Positions 36,307-45,320 of a stretch of DNA of 64,000 bases are shown one piece after another. The stretch's first letter is position 1. The number at the start of each line of letters is the position of its first letter. The stretch lies in NCBI GenBank assembly GCA_029060725.1, contig JAIDTL010000134.1:1-64000 (forward strand), given 5' to 3'. Position numbers and translations under genes: made by a program. A model generated the notes under the pieces. It was not told where the DNA came from. It did no database searches and saw nothing but the letters and a program-made list of their open reading frames with translations. This DNA comes from Muribaculaceae bacterium. GTDB lineage: Bacteria > Bacteroidota > Bacteroidia > Bacteroidales > Muribaculaceae.

Positions 36307-37497
36307 TTGGAAACTCTACATACTGCATACCGCACGTTTTTCGGAAAGGGTGACGCTCTATATCAGCTCTTCTCCCCTTACCGTATATGTCCTCTCGGGG
36401 CTCACGTCGACCATCAACATGGCCTTGTATCGGGTTTCGCCTTCGATTCAGGCATCGAATTCCTCTTCTCTGCCACTGACTCAGGCAAGGTTGAGATGGC
36501 GTCGCTCTCTTTTGAGGGTCTCATGACTTTCAACGTGCAACGCCCCATCGATGAAAAACAAGGCAACTGGGGCGACTACCTCCGCGGTGCCGTTTGGGCA
36601 CTTCAGCAGGATTTCCGCCTCGAAAAAGGAATCCGCGGCATCGTCAAAGGCTCGATGCCCATAGGCGGTCTATCCTCCTCTGCTGCTTTGCTATGCGGCT
36701 TCGTGATGGCGATCGACAAGGTGAACAATCTCGGGCTGACTCGCCAGCAGATCATAGAGTATGCATCTCGCGCCGAACGCAATTACGTGGGGCTCAACAA
36801 TGGTATTCTCGACCAAGCCTGCGTCGTGCTGTGCGAAGCAGACAAGCTCCTCTACCTCGACACGCGGACCGGCAACCATCGGCTTATTCCCTTCGGCGGC
36901 GACAACCCTAAGCCACTTCCATTCAAGCTTGGCATCTTCTTTTCCGGAGTGACACGCAAACTGACCGGGACTGACTACAATCTGCGGGTGGCAGAATGCA
37001 AGACTGCAGCCTGGATCATGCAAGCCTACGAGGATACTCCACTCCACGAGTTTGAAGACACACGCCTTCGCGACGTGGAGGAATCCGTTTTCGAAAAGCA
37101 TGCCGACCGGATGCCCGACCGTTTTGCACGCCGCGCGCGCCACTTCTATACGGAGTGCGACCGCGTCATCGACGGCGTGAAAGCATGGGAGGCAGGCGAC
37201 ATCGAATCTTTCGGCAAATTAGTCTTCGAAAGCTGCGAAAGCTCAATGAACAACTACGAATGCGGCTCTCCCGAACTGATTGAAATCTACAAGATAATGC
37301 GCCAGACCGATGGCATCTACGGCGGTCGCTTCTCCGGTGCCGGCTTCAAAGGAGCCTGCATCGCCCTCGTCGACCCCGCAAAGGAAGAGGAAATACGCAA
37401 GAGTGTAACTGAAAAATACCTCAACAAATACCCCCAATACAAAGATTCATTCCAAATCTTCTTCTGCAATCCTGCCAATGGAGTTGACTTCTTGTAA
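36307..37497 (+). CDS. Galacturonokinase-like GHMP sugar kinase
   Basis: 396 residues, TTG start forced by an in-frame stop at 36292 and no ATG in between. The substrate motif reads SPYRICPLGAHVDHQHG (residues 23-39), unlike the GRVNLIGEHTDYN of galactokinase and like plant galacturonokinase. ATP motif PIGGLSSSAAL (119-129), motif 3 FSGAGFKGACIAL. Members phosphorylate C1 of galacturonic acid or a similar sugar. Two nucleotidyltransferases follow, giving a kinase-plus-activation salvage layout. The sugar used here is an inference. Confidence 0.82.
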   Translation: METLHTAYRTFFGKGDALYQLFSPYRICPLGAHVDHQHGLVSGFAFDSGIEFLFSATDSGKVEMASLSFEGLMTFNVQRPIDEKQGNWGDYLRGAVWALQQDFRLEKGIRGIVKGSMPIGGLSSSAALLCGFVMAIDKVNNLGLTRQQIIEYASRAERNYVGLNNGILDQACVVLCEADKLLYLDTRTGNHRLIPFGGDNPKPLPFKLGIFFSGVTRKLTGTDYNLRVAECKTAAWIMQAYEDTPLHEFEDTRLRDVEESVFEKHADRMPDRFARRARHFYTECDRVIDGVKAWEAGDIESFGKLVFESCESSMNNYECGSPELIEIYKIMRQTDGIYGGRFSGAGFKGACIALVDPAKEEEIRKSVTEKYLNKYPQYKDSFQIFFCNPANGVDFL

Positions 37498-37516
37498 TGA
37501 CCTACGATAACCTCGC

Positions 37517-37541
37517 AAGGACGCACACGCTGTGTGTCCTT
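37517..37541. repeat. Short palindrome in the kinase-nucleotidyltransferase gap
   Basis: AAGGACGCACAC and GTGTGTCCTT pair around a short loop. Read on the minus strand it ends in GTGTGCGTCC, like the GAGTGCGTCC element at 49865-49882, so it appears to belong to the same palindrome family. Confidence 0.5.
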
Positions 37542-37564
37542 ACAAGTTTAATTGAATATCATAT

Positions 37565-38308
37565 ATGAAAAATATTATCATAGCCGCCGGATACGCGACT
37601 CGCCTATATCCTCTGACTGAGAATTTTCCCAAGCCTCTCCTAAAAATCGGAGATTCTACGATTTTAGACCGAATGCTTGCCGACATAGACCAAATTCCCG
37701 ACATCGATGAGCACATTATCGTGACAAACCATCGTTTTGCTCCGATTTTCGAGGAATGGAAAGCTAAATCTAATTATAAAAAGCCCATCACAATAATCGA
37801 CGACGGCACTACTGACAACGACAACCGTCTCGGAGCTGTCCGCGACCTCCTCCTCGCCCTCGAATCCTGTAAAGTCGACGACGACATCATGGTGCTCGCT
37901 GCCGACAATATCCTTGATTTCTCCCTTAAAGGCTTCATCGACTATTTCAAGGAAAAAGGAAGCTCTGTCATCATGTGCCATCACGAGCCGGAACTCCGCA
38001 AGCTCCAGCGCACGGGCGTCATCGCTGTTGACGACGATATGAAAGTGCTTCAGATGCAGGAAAAGCCCGAAAGACCGGTTTCCAACTGGGCTGTGCCTCC
38101 CTTCTATATCTACAAGAAAAGCGACCTCCCTTTGATACGCGAATGCATGGATCACGGATGCGGATTTGATGCGCCCGGCAATCTCGCCCACTATCTTACC
38201 GACGTCACGCTCCTCCACGCATGGCCCATGCCGGGCTCGCGCTTCGACATTGGCTCCATGGATTCCTACCAAGAAGCACAGGAGCGCTATGGCGCATCCA
38301 AGTCTTAA
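37565..38308 (+). CDS. Sugar-1-phosphate nucleotidyltransferase
   Basis: 247 residues. NTP-binding motif AAGYATRLYPLTENFPKPLL at the N terminus, then VLAADNILDF with the metal-binding Asp, and LQMQEKPERPVSN. It joins an NTP to a sugar 1-phosphate in the cytoplasm. It sits between a GHMP kinase and RmlA, so it may activate the kinase product (inference). Confidence 0.85.
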   Translation: MKNIIIAAGYATRLYPLTENFPKPLLKIGDSTILDRMLADIDQIPDIDEHIIVTNHRFAPIFEEWKAKSNYKKPITIIDDGTTDNDNRLGAVRDLLLALESCKVDDDIMVLAADNILDFSLKGFIDYFKEKGSSVIMCHHEPELRKLQRTGVIAVDDDMKVLQMQEKPERPVSNWAVPPFYIYKKSDLPLIRECMDHGCGFDAPGNLAHYLTDVTLLHAWPMPGSRFDIGSMDSYQEAQERYGASKS

Positions 38309-38373
38309 GAAGGTTTTCCAATGCTTCCAATTTCTCTTATATCATTATCATTCATTATATATCATTATAAAAA

Positions 38374-39270
38374 GTGAAAGGAATAGTACTCGCCGGAGGG
38401 TCCGGCACTCGCCTCTACCCTATTACTAAGGGTGTCTCCAAACAACTCCTCCCCATCTTTGACAAGCCGATGGTCTACTACCCCATCTCGACATTGATGC
38501 TGGCTGGAATCCGCGATATACTCGTCATATCCACCCCGCAGGATCTTCCCGGCTTCAAGCGCCTGCTCGGCGATGGCAGCGACTACGGTATCAGACTCAC
38601 TTACGCAGAGCAGCCCTCCCCTGATGGTCTTGCACAAGCATTCATCATCGGCAAAGACTTCATCGGCGACGACTCCGCTTGCCTTGTGCTCGGCGACAAC
38701 ATATTCCACGGCGCAGGCTTCTCCGAAGTTCTTAAGGATGCTGTTAAAACTGCCGAACAGGATAATAAAGCTACTGTCTTCGGCTACTGGGTCAACGATC
38801 CCGAACGCTATGGAGTAGCAGAATTCGACAAAGAGGGAAATTGCCTCTCCATCGAAGAGAAACCGGAAAATCCTAAAAGCAACTATGCCGTCGTCGGGCT
38901 CTATTTCTACCCCAACAAGGTGGTCGAAGTGGCTCACAATATCAAACCCTCTGCCCGCGGAGAACTTGAAATCACCACTGTCAACCAAGAATTTCTGAAA
39001 GACGGCGAGCTGAAGGTGCAGACTCTTCCTCGTGGATTCGCATGGCTCGATACCGGCACTCACGATTCGCTGGCTGAAGCTTCTATCTACATCGAAGTGC
39101 TCGAAAAACGTCAGGGTCTCAAAATCGCCTGCCTCGAAGGCATCGCATTCCTCAACGGATGGATCTCTGCCGACAAACTGCGTGAATTGGCTAAACCTAT
39201 GCTGAAAAATCAGTATGGACAGTATCTAATGAGCATTGCCGACGAAGGGAACCTCCAGAAATTCAATTAA
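38374..39270 (+). CDS. rfbA: Glucose-1-phosphate thymidylyltransferase
   Basis: 298 residues, GTG start. [50 protein letters not shown] and [10 protein letters not shown] match RmlA closely. It makes dTDP-glucose, the precursor of dTDP-rhamnose. rfbB-D are not in the window. It lies 65 bp after the nucleotidyltransferase and 12 bp before the TPR protein gene. Confidence 0.95.
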   Translation: MKGIVLAGGSGTRLYPITKGVSKQLLPIFDKPMVYYPISTLMLAGIRDILVISTPQDLPGFKRLLGDGSDYGIRLTYAEQPSPDGLAQAFIIGKDFIGDDSACLVLGDNIFHGAGFSEVLKDAVKTAEQDNKATVFGYWVNDPERYGVAEFDKEGNCLSIEEKPENPKSNYAVVGLYFYPNKVVEVAHNIKPSARGELEITTVNQEFLKDGELKVQTLPRGFAWLDTGTHDSLAEASIYIEVLEKRQGLKIACLEGIAFLNGWISADKLRELAKPMLKNQYGQYLMSIADEGNLQKFN

Positions 39271-39282
39271 CAATTCAACTAA

Positions 39283-42200
39283 ATGCGCTATATTCTATTA
39301 GCCTCACTTGCTCTCGGATCTATTTCCGCCTTGGGCCAGGGCATCGGAATCGTCTCCGACACCGATCCCCTCGCTCCCGGCTACATATACCGTGCCTCTC
39401 GGATGCTCTCTACAGGCAACCCCTTGGGCACGACCGACCAGATAAATGCCACAAAAGATGATTTCGAGATGCTTTCTCCTGAGCTAAAGGCTGATTGGCT
39501 CGCCCGCGAGGGTGCTGCCCTCTTCCTACGTGGGGATGCTTCCTGTATAGAAGTCCTCTCACGCCTGGCATCGGAATATCCTACATCCTCGCAGGCTACC
39601 CAAGCCTTGCTGACAATGGGCGACTGGTATTGGTATCATAAAGAGTGGCACGAGGCTATCAATGAATATGCGAAAGTTGATATCAAAGTTCTTGGATCAG
39701 AACAACGTCCGCTCTATACCTATCGGAAGGCGCTTGCCTATCTGCGCTGTGGACTCCCCGAAAGCGCTGACCCTTTAATCAACTCTATATCCAACGTCCC
39801 GGGCTACGAACGCGCCGCAAAATACTACACTGCCTATCTGCACTATCTGGATAAGGATTATGACACTGCCTATCGATTGATGGGAGAATTGGTGTCCGTA
39901 GGCGAAGTAATAGCTGAAGAATCAGACAATAGACGTGGTCGACGTGGCTCTGTATCAGGTCTTAATCTTGTCAGAAGGGAGAGTTCTTACATATCCGATG
40001 GCATTGAACCTCTCTACTATATGGCGCAGATCGAATATCTGCGCGGACAATATGATGATGTCATCAGCCACTCATCTGCCATTATGGCGAAGAACCCGGT
40101 CGATGAACTCCTTCCGGAGCTACACCGCATCGCCGGACTAAGCTATTTCAAGAAGAAGGAATATGAAATGGCCCGCCCGCATCTTGAGGAGTTTATCGCT
40201 GCCGTGGAATCGCCCAACGATGATGCCCTTTACGCTTTGGGAGCGATCCAATATGCCGACGGCGACCTCGTGGATGCAGAAAAAAACCTTCGTCAACTTA
40301 CAGACCGCAACAACGACTTGGCCCAAGGATCTTACCTATATCTCGGACAAATTTCCGAACGTCGCGGCGACATGAATGCCGCTGCAATGGCATTCGAGAA
40401 AGCCGCCAACATGGCCTACGACCAAAATGTGGCTGAGACCGCACTCTACAACCATATAGTGGCGCTTACGAAAGGGGGCAACGCTCCATTCGCAAGCAAC
40501 ATCACTATGCTTGAAGACTTCCTGACGCGCTATCCCGATTCTCGATATGCTTCCGACGTTGAAGAGAGTCTCGCGGCCGCATATTTCTACGAGCATGATT
40601 ATGAAAAGGCTTTAGCCTCCATCAATAAGGTCAGGAATCCTTCTGAGGCAACACTTTCCGCTAAACAGAAAATACTCTATAAATTAGGCACCAGCGAAAT
40701 CACATCGGGCGCTCTTCAGCAAGCCATCAGCCATCTCGGTGAGGCTGCCGACATGAAATCTACCGACTCTGCCCTTGCCGATGAGTCGCGGCTATGGCTC
40801 GCCGAAGCCCTATACAGCTCTGGCGACTACAAGGCAGCTGCCGCTGCCTACTCTGCAGCTCTCCGCGGATCGATTACCACCGACAACAAGATTACGGCAC
40901 GCTACGGGCTGGCATATTCCCAATTTAAACTGAAAGAATGGGGCGAAGCCAGAAAAAACTTCGCAGAAGTGGCTGAAAACCGCAGTGCCCCCTCTTCGAT
41001 GAAAGGGGATGCAATGGTGCGTGTGGCCGACTGCCTGCTCTACATCGGTGAATATCAGAAAGCTGCCGATACGTTCCTGCGCGCTTCGCGGGAAGGTGCC
41101 GGCGATGCCGATTATGCCACATTCCGCCATGCCGTAGTGCTTGGAGTCACTGAAGGCACCGACTCAAAGATGAAGAAACTCAATGCCTTCTTGAAGGAAA
41201 AGCCATTTTCCAAGTGGACTCCCGAGGTGCTTCTTGAAGCCGGAAAGACTATGGCAGCCCTCGACAAGCCCGATAAGGCTGCCCCCTACTTCGAAAGACT
41301 TCGCCGCGAATATCCCAAAGACAACAAAAGCCGCTCCGGCTCCCTCTCTCTTGCCCTCGCATACATGAAGCAAGGAGAAGAGGAAAAAGCCAAGGAGACT
41401 TATATGGAGATAATCAAAATGTGGCCCACCAGTGAGGAAGCTTCCATCTCCAACGATGAAATGCGACGCATTACGGCTGCCGACGGGAGCCTGAAGGAAT
41501 ATGCTCGCTTCCTCGAAGGCATCAAGGGGGCGCCGCAGATTGACCCCGATGAGATGGATTCCATCACATTCGAGGCCGCTGAGACCGCATACGCTGCCAA
41601 CCAGAGCAACACCATATTGCTCGAGCAATACATCAGCGACTTCCCCGACGGACGCTATCTCGCCAATGCACTGATGGACCTTGCGGAGGCTGCCGATAGC
41701 GAAGGTGATGCGGCAAAGACACTCATTTATCTCGATAAACTGCTCTCGACACGAGGCGACGCACCGCAGGTGCCTGCCGCCCTATTCCTACGTGCCGACC
41801 TGCTTGAAAATGCAGGCGACATGAAGAAGGCTCTCGCCAGCTATCTTGATCTTGAGCAACGTGGCGGCCCTGAGTTCGCTCCCGAAGCCATTGCTGGAGT
41901 CATGCGCACTACTCAGAATGCCGGCCAACGTACCGACTATGCACGCCGCCTCCTTGCCATGGGCGGTGTAAGCGCCGAAGACGCCGAAGAAGCACGATTC
42001 TACGAGGCTTCTGGCATGCTCCATAGCTCTCAGAGCAAGGCTGGAGAAGACGCTTTGAGACTTCTTGCCGCCTCCCCTAACTCCATATCAGGGGCAAAAG
42101 CTGCCGTAGAGCTCGGCAACTGGTATTTAGAGCAAGGAGACACCAAGAATGCACTGACCACTCTCGAAGCTTTCACTGATGCGGGGTCAGTCCACGCCTA

Positions 42201-42366
42201 CTGGTTAGCCCGCGGATTCATATTGCTTGCCGACGCTTATCATGCCGACGGCAATGATTATTTAGCCGTGGAATACCTTAAGAGCCTGCAAGAAAACTAT
42301 CCGGGAGAAGAGACCGACATTTTGGAAGGGATCGATGCAAGGATAAAAGAATATTCCGACGAATAG
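39283..42366 (+). CDS. Large secreted TPR protein
   Basis: 1027 residues with a signal peptide (MRYILLASLALGSISALGQG) and many TPR helices throughout (DALYALGAIQYADGDLVDAE, LYLGQISERRGDMNAAAMAF, SLALAYMKQGEEEKAKETYM). It is likely a periplasmic or outer-membrane scaffold. It follows rfbA by 12 bp; the next gene, an outer-membrane barrel, follows 257 bp downstream. Such TPR/barrel pairs recur in Bacteroidales; their role is unknown. Confidence 0.8.
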   Translation: MRYILLASLALGSISALGQGIGIVSDTDPLAPGYIYRASRMLSTGNPLGTTDQINATKDDFEMLSPELKADWLAREGAALFLRGDASCIEVLSRLASEYPTSSQATQALLTMGDWYWYHKEWHEAINEYAKVDIKVLGSEQRPLYTYRKALAYLRCGLPESADPLINSISNVPGYERAAKYYTAYLHYLDKDYDTAYRLMGELVSVGEVIAEESDNRRGRRGSVSGLNLVRRESSYISDGIEPLYYMAQIEYLRGQYDDVISHSSAIMAKNPVDELLPELHRIAGLSYFKKKEYEMARPHLEEFIAAVESPNDDALYALGAIQYADGDLVDAEKNLRQLTDRNNDLAQGSYLYLGQISERRGDMNAAAMAFEKAANMAYDQNVAETALYNHIVALTKGGNAPFASNITMLEDFLTRYPDSRYASDVEESLAAAYFYEHDYEKALASINKVRNPSEATLSAKQKILYKLGTSEITSGALQQAISHLGEAADMKSTDSALADESRLWLAEALYSSGDYKAAAAAYSAALRGSITTDNKITARYGLAYSQFKLKEWGEARKNFAEVAENRSAPSSMKGDAMVRVADCLLYIGEYQKAADTFLRASREGAGDADYATFRHAVVLGVTEGTDSKMKKLNAFLKEKPFSKWTPEVLLEAGKTMAALDKPDKAAPYFERLRREYPKDNKSRSGSLSLALAYMKQGEEEKAKETYMEIIKMWPTSEEASISNDEMRRITAADGSLKEYARFLEGIKGAPQIDPDEMDSITFEAAETAYAANQSNTILLEQYISDFPDGRYLANALMDLAEAADSEGDAAKTLIYLDKLLSTRGDAPQVPAALFLRADLLENAGDMKKALASYLDLEQRGGPEFAPEAIAGVMRTTQNAGQRTDYARRLLAMGGVSAEDAEEARFYEASGMLHSSQSKAGEDALRLLAASPNSISGAKAAVELGNWYLEQGDTKNALTTLEAFTDAGSVHAYWLARGFILLADAYHADGNDYLAVEYLKSLQENYPGEETDILEGIDARIKEYSDE

Positions 42367-42440
42367 CGGCCAGCCCCTACCATTGAAATCTAAATTATCA
42401 GGGTGTTAAGTTTTATATTCCAATCTTTGAAGTTGACTTG

Positions 42441-42525
42441 CCAGCTCGGAGAGCTGGAATGATGCCAAAACCCCGGACTTCAGTCCGGGGAATACATAGC
42501 AAAAGATCTGTAGCCTCGGAGAGGC
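42441..42525. repeat. Cluster of three short palindromes
   Basis: CCAGCTC-GGA-GAGCTGG (42441-42457), CCCCGGACT-TC-AGTCCGGGG (42471-42490) and GCCTC-GGA-GAGGC (42513-42525) occur in a row. Stems differ, while two loops are identical (GGA). Related elements with the inverse loop TCC are at 49821-49879. Confidence 0.7.
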
Positions 42526-42571
42526 GCTTTATGATATAGTCAAGATTTTGGCACATCTAACTGAACATCTT

Positions 42572-42620
42572 AGTTTATAGTTAATAATTTATAGTTAATA
42601 GTTAATAGATCATCGTTGAC
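42572..42620. repeat. Degenerate heptamer tandem repeat
   Basis: Units AGTTTAT, AGTTAAT, AATTTAT, AGTTAAT, AGTTAAT, AGATCAT, CGTTGAC run right up to the start codon at 42624. Confidence 0.65.
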
Positions 42621-42623
42621 AAA

Positions 42624-44234
42624 ATGAGGATATTACGACATATTATAGCTCTGACGGTCTTGGCATTTGGCGCCGCGACAATGTGGGCGCAAAGCATCAC
42701 TGAGTCGGTGACTGTAGAAGGAAAGTATACACCGGACATCATCCCGGCAGACCGACTTGCATTGCTTCCGGCTACAGTCACGCTTAAAGCTCCGGAATCT
42801 CCAATGGCTTACGACCGCAAAGGATTGGCTGCCAATTTCGCACCTGACGCGCTCAACATGCCGGCTACCGGTTGGATGTCAACCAAGGCATATAATACAT
42901 CAAAAGGATATGTCGACTTGTGGCTCGGAAGTTGGCTCAACTCATCGCTGTCTGCGGGATATAGTGTCATCGACCATCCTGACACTCGCCTTAACGTCTA
43001 TCTCCAACATAATTCCACCTCTCTATGGCAAGCGTGGAAAAAGGATGCAGAGGAAGGATTAGCGGCGGCAGACAAACGCTTCCGCTACGACGAATGCATC
43101 GGGGCTGATTTTCAAAAGAATCTGACAGGAAAGGGGACTGTCAGTGCTGGAATGCAGTATCACTTAGGTTATTTCAACTATTACTCTGCAATCTCGAATG
43201 GCATTGAAGACGGCCATTATGTAGCACCGACCCAGACACTCAATGACATTAGCGCCAGGGTAAGCTGGAGCGCAAAACCCACCGAAAGACTCGCCTACGA
43301 CGTAAAGGCAGACGTGAGATATTTCGGATTCCGTGAAGGAGAACGTGAGACCACCGTCAATGCCGGTGGCGACATTGCATATACCGTCAACGACAAATCA
43401 CGCCTGAATGCCGAGCTTCTTTACTCCGGAGTCCTCAACCATATCGGCAACGACGTGAACCGACTGAGGTTCACTCCGGGCTATGAACTCACTATTGCTC
43501 CATACTCATTGCTCCGTATAGGAGTCGACGTCGCCATGACAACAGACGCGAAAACCCACTTCAGAGCCGCTCCAGACGTCAGATTCTCCACTCGGAAGGG
43601 AATCATAGCCTTCGCAGCAAAAGCGGGCGGAGGGACGAATCTGCGTACGCTTGCATGGATGCATGCCAACGACTACTACTCCAACCCATTCGCCGGCTGC
43701 TTTCAAGCCGCCTACACCCCTCTTGACATCGACCTTGCCCTCCAACTGAATCCCGGAGGCAAATGGACCGTAGGAGCTCAATGGGAGTGGCGCACCACAA
43801 AAGATGAAACCCTGGCAGCCTTATATGCCTCTCCCATATACACCGACAATATTCATGGCTTCAGCCTCTCTGTCAACGCCGGATATGAATTCTGCCGCCA
43901 GTTCTCCTTTAATGGACGCGCCTCTTGGCAACCACAAAAGGAGAATACCGGCTTTATGAATGGTTTCGACCGTCCGGAATTGACAGCCGCCCTTTTAGCA
44001 GAATCGCACCCTACCGACAAGCTCTCTTTGAAACTTGACTTTACTCTTCGCGCAAGACGCCAGCTGGGGCTTAGAAGTTTCAGCAGTCTCAATCTGACGG
44101 GTGATTATCAGATCTCCGACAAAATCTCTGTGGGAGCAGCTATATGCAATCTCCTAAATCGCAAGCAGGAAGTGCTGCCGGGATTGCCGATCGAAGGGAT
44201 TAATGCTACAGCTGGGGTGCAAATCGTATTTTGA
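42624..44234 (+). CDS. Outer-membrane beta-barrel protein (TonB-receptor-like)
   Basis: 536 residues with a signal peptide (MRILRHIIALTVLAFGAATMWA) and a run of barrel strands ending in TAGVQIVF. The N-terminal ITESVTVEGKYTPDI resembles the region after the signal of TonB-dependent receptor-like proteins, but no plug domain is present. It probably forms a pore or scaffold together with the preceding TPR protein (inference from order). Confidence 0.7.
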   Translation: MRILRHIIALTVLAFGAATMWAQSITESVTVEGKYTPDIIPADRLALLPATVTLKAPESPMAYDRKGLAANFAPDALNMPATGWMSTKAYNTSKGYVDLWLGSWLNSSLSAGYSVIDHPDTRLNVYLQHNSTSLWQAWKKDAEEGLAAADKRFRYDECIGADFQKNLTGKGTVSAGMQYHLGYFNYYSAISNGIEDGHYVAPTQTLNDISARVSWSAKPTERLAYDVKADVRYFGFREGERETTVNAGGDIAYTVNDKSRLNAELLYSGVLNHIGNDVNRLRFTPGYELTIAPYSLLRIGVDVAMTTDAKTHFRAAPDVRFSTRKGIIAFAAKAGGGTNLRTLAWMHANDYYSNPFAGCFQAAYTPLDIDLALQLNPGGKWTVGAQWEWRTTKDETLAALYASPIYTDNIHGFSLSVNAGYEFCRQFSFNGRASWQPQKENTGFMNGFDRPELTAALLAESHPTDKLSLKLDFTLRARRQLGLRSFSSLNLTGDYQISDKISVGAAICNLLNRKQEVLPGLPIEGINATAGVQIVF

Positions 44235-44371
44235 AGGCAGAATAGCGAATGTAGGATGATGAATGGAAACTGAAATGGGGGCTTGATTGTTAAGTTGATG
44301 ACAGGGTAGCAACAAATGCAATTTTAGCCCAATCAGTTGTAAATAGCCTAAAAAGACCTTAATAAAGAAAT

Positions 44372-44923
44372 ATGAAGAATAAGGATAAAGAAGAGAAGGC
44401 TCTTACGCTGGAATATTCCAACGAAGACGACCGCGCCTACGGACTTGCCGGGATGGCGATCTCTATAGCCGCCTTGGATGCATTCGACCGCGTGGCAGAA
44501 GTGAGCCTTGACGGAAAAGACGATACTATGGTGGAGTTTTCCAATGAGTATTATTTCTCCGGGAGCCCCTCGATATCGCCCAAAAGCACTTGGGACAACC
44601 TCGTGCATAATTTTCATATCACGGCGTCGATGGTCATCAGCAATGTGATGTCGCGCTCTATGGTGCGCATGCACCGCGATGTCCCGGTCGACGTATTGGG
44701 AGCACTCCACGATGAGATCTTGCGTGAAGGACGCGACAGCTGCGGACTGGAGGATGATGAGATTGATGCTCTTTTCAATCGCACTCTCAGCTATTCGCGC
44801 CGCATTTTCGCCAATCCTCGTCTGCATCCCGCCATCGACGAGTTTGCACGTGTCATCTCCCGCCGCCGCACTCTCAGCGGCAATGAGATTCGCGATGAGC
44901 TTCGCCTCCTCCAGATCATTTAG
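44372..44923 (+). CDS. Conserved protein of unknown function
   Basis: 183 residues, largely helical and acidic at the N terminus, no signal or membrane segment. Segments FHITASMVISNVMSRSMVRM and EGRDSCGLEDDEIDALF are the most distinctive. I do not recognise the family. It precedes a MazG-like gene by 55 bp. Confidence 0.65.
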   Translation: MKNKDKEEKALTLEYSNEDDRAYGLAGMAISIAALDAFDRVAEVSLDGKDDTMVEFSNEYYFSGSPSISPKSTWDNLVHNFHITASMVISNVMSRSMVRMHRDVPVDVLGALHDEILREGRDSCGLEDDEIDALFNRTLSYSRRIFANPRLHPAIDEFARVISRRRTLSGNEIRDELRLLQII

Positions 44924-44978
44924 TATTTTAAATTGAGAATTGAGAATGTTCGACTCAATTTGATAATTAGGATTCTTT

Positions 44979-45320
44979 ATGGAAGAGAATGCGAGCTTGA
45001 CAGTAAGGGAGATGCAGATGATGGTCGACCGATGGATTCAGGATATCGGGAAGGCATATTTCCCGCCCCTTGCCAATATGGCGATACTCACCGAGGAAGT
45101 AGGTGAACTCGCCCGGGTCATTGTGCGTCAATACGGACCGCAAATCGCCAAGAAAAGCGACCTTGAGCGCAATCTGGAAGAAGAACTCGCTGATGTGCTC
45201 TGGGTAGTGGTGTGTCTTGCCAACCAGACTGGAGTGGACCTCACCGAAGCATTCCGCAAGACTCTCCAAAAAAAGACAGAAAGAGACAAAAATCGTTTTA
45301 ACAACCTGACAATACAATGA
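44979..45320 (+). CDS. MazG-like nucleotide pyrophosphohydrolase
   Basis: 113 residues with the MazG metal-binding helices: AILTEEVGELARV and EEELADVLWVVVCLANQTG. Such enzymes hydrolyse non-canonical or alarmone NTPs to monophosphates. It overlaps the ftcD start by 4 nt (ATGA), so the two are co-translated. Confidence 0.85.
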   Translation: MEENASLTVREMQMMVDRWIQDIGKAYFPPLANMAILTEEVGELARVIVRQYGPQIAKKSDLERNLEEELADVLWVVVCLANQTGVDLTEAFRKTLQKKTERDKNRFNNLTIQ

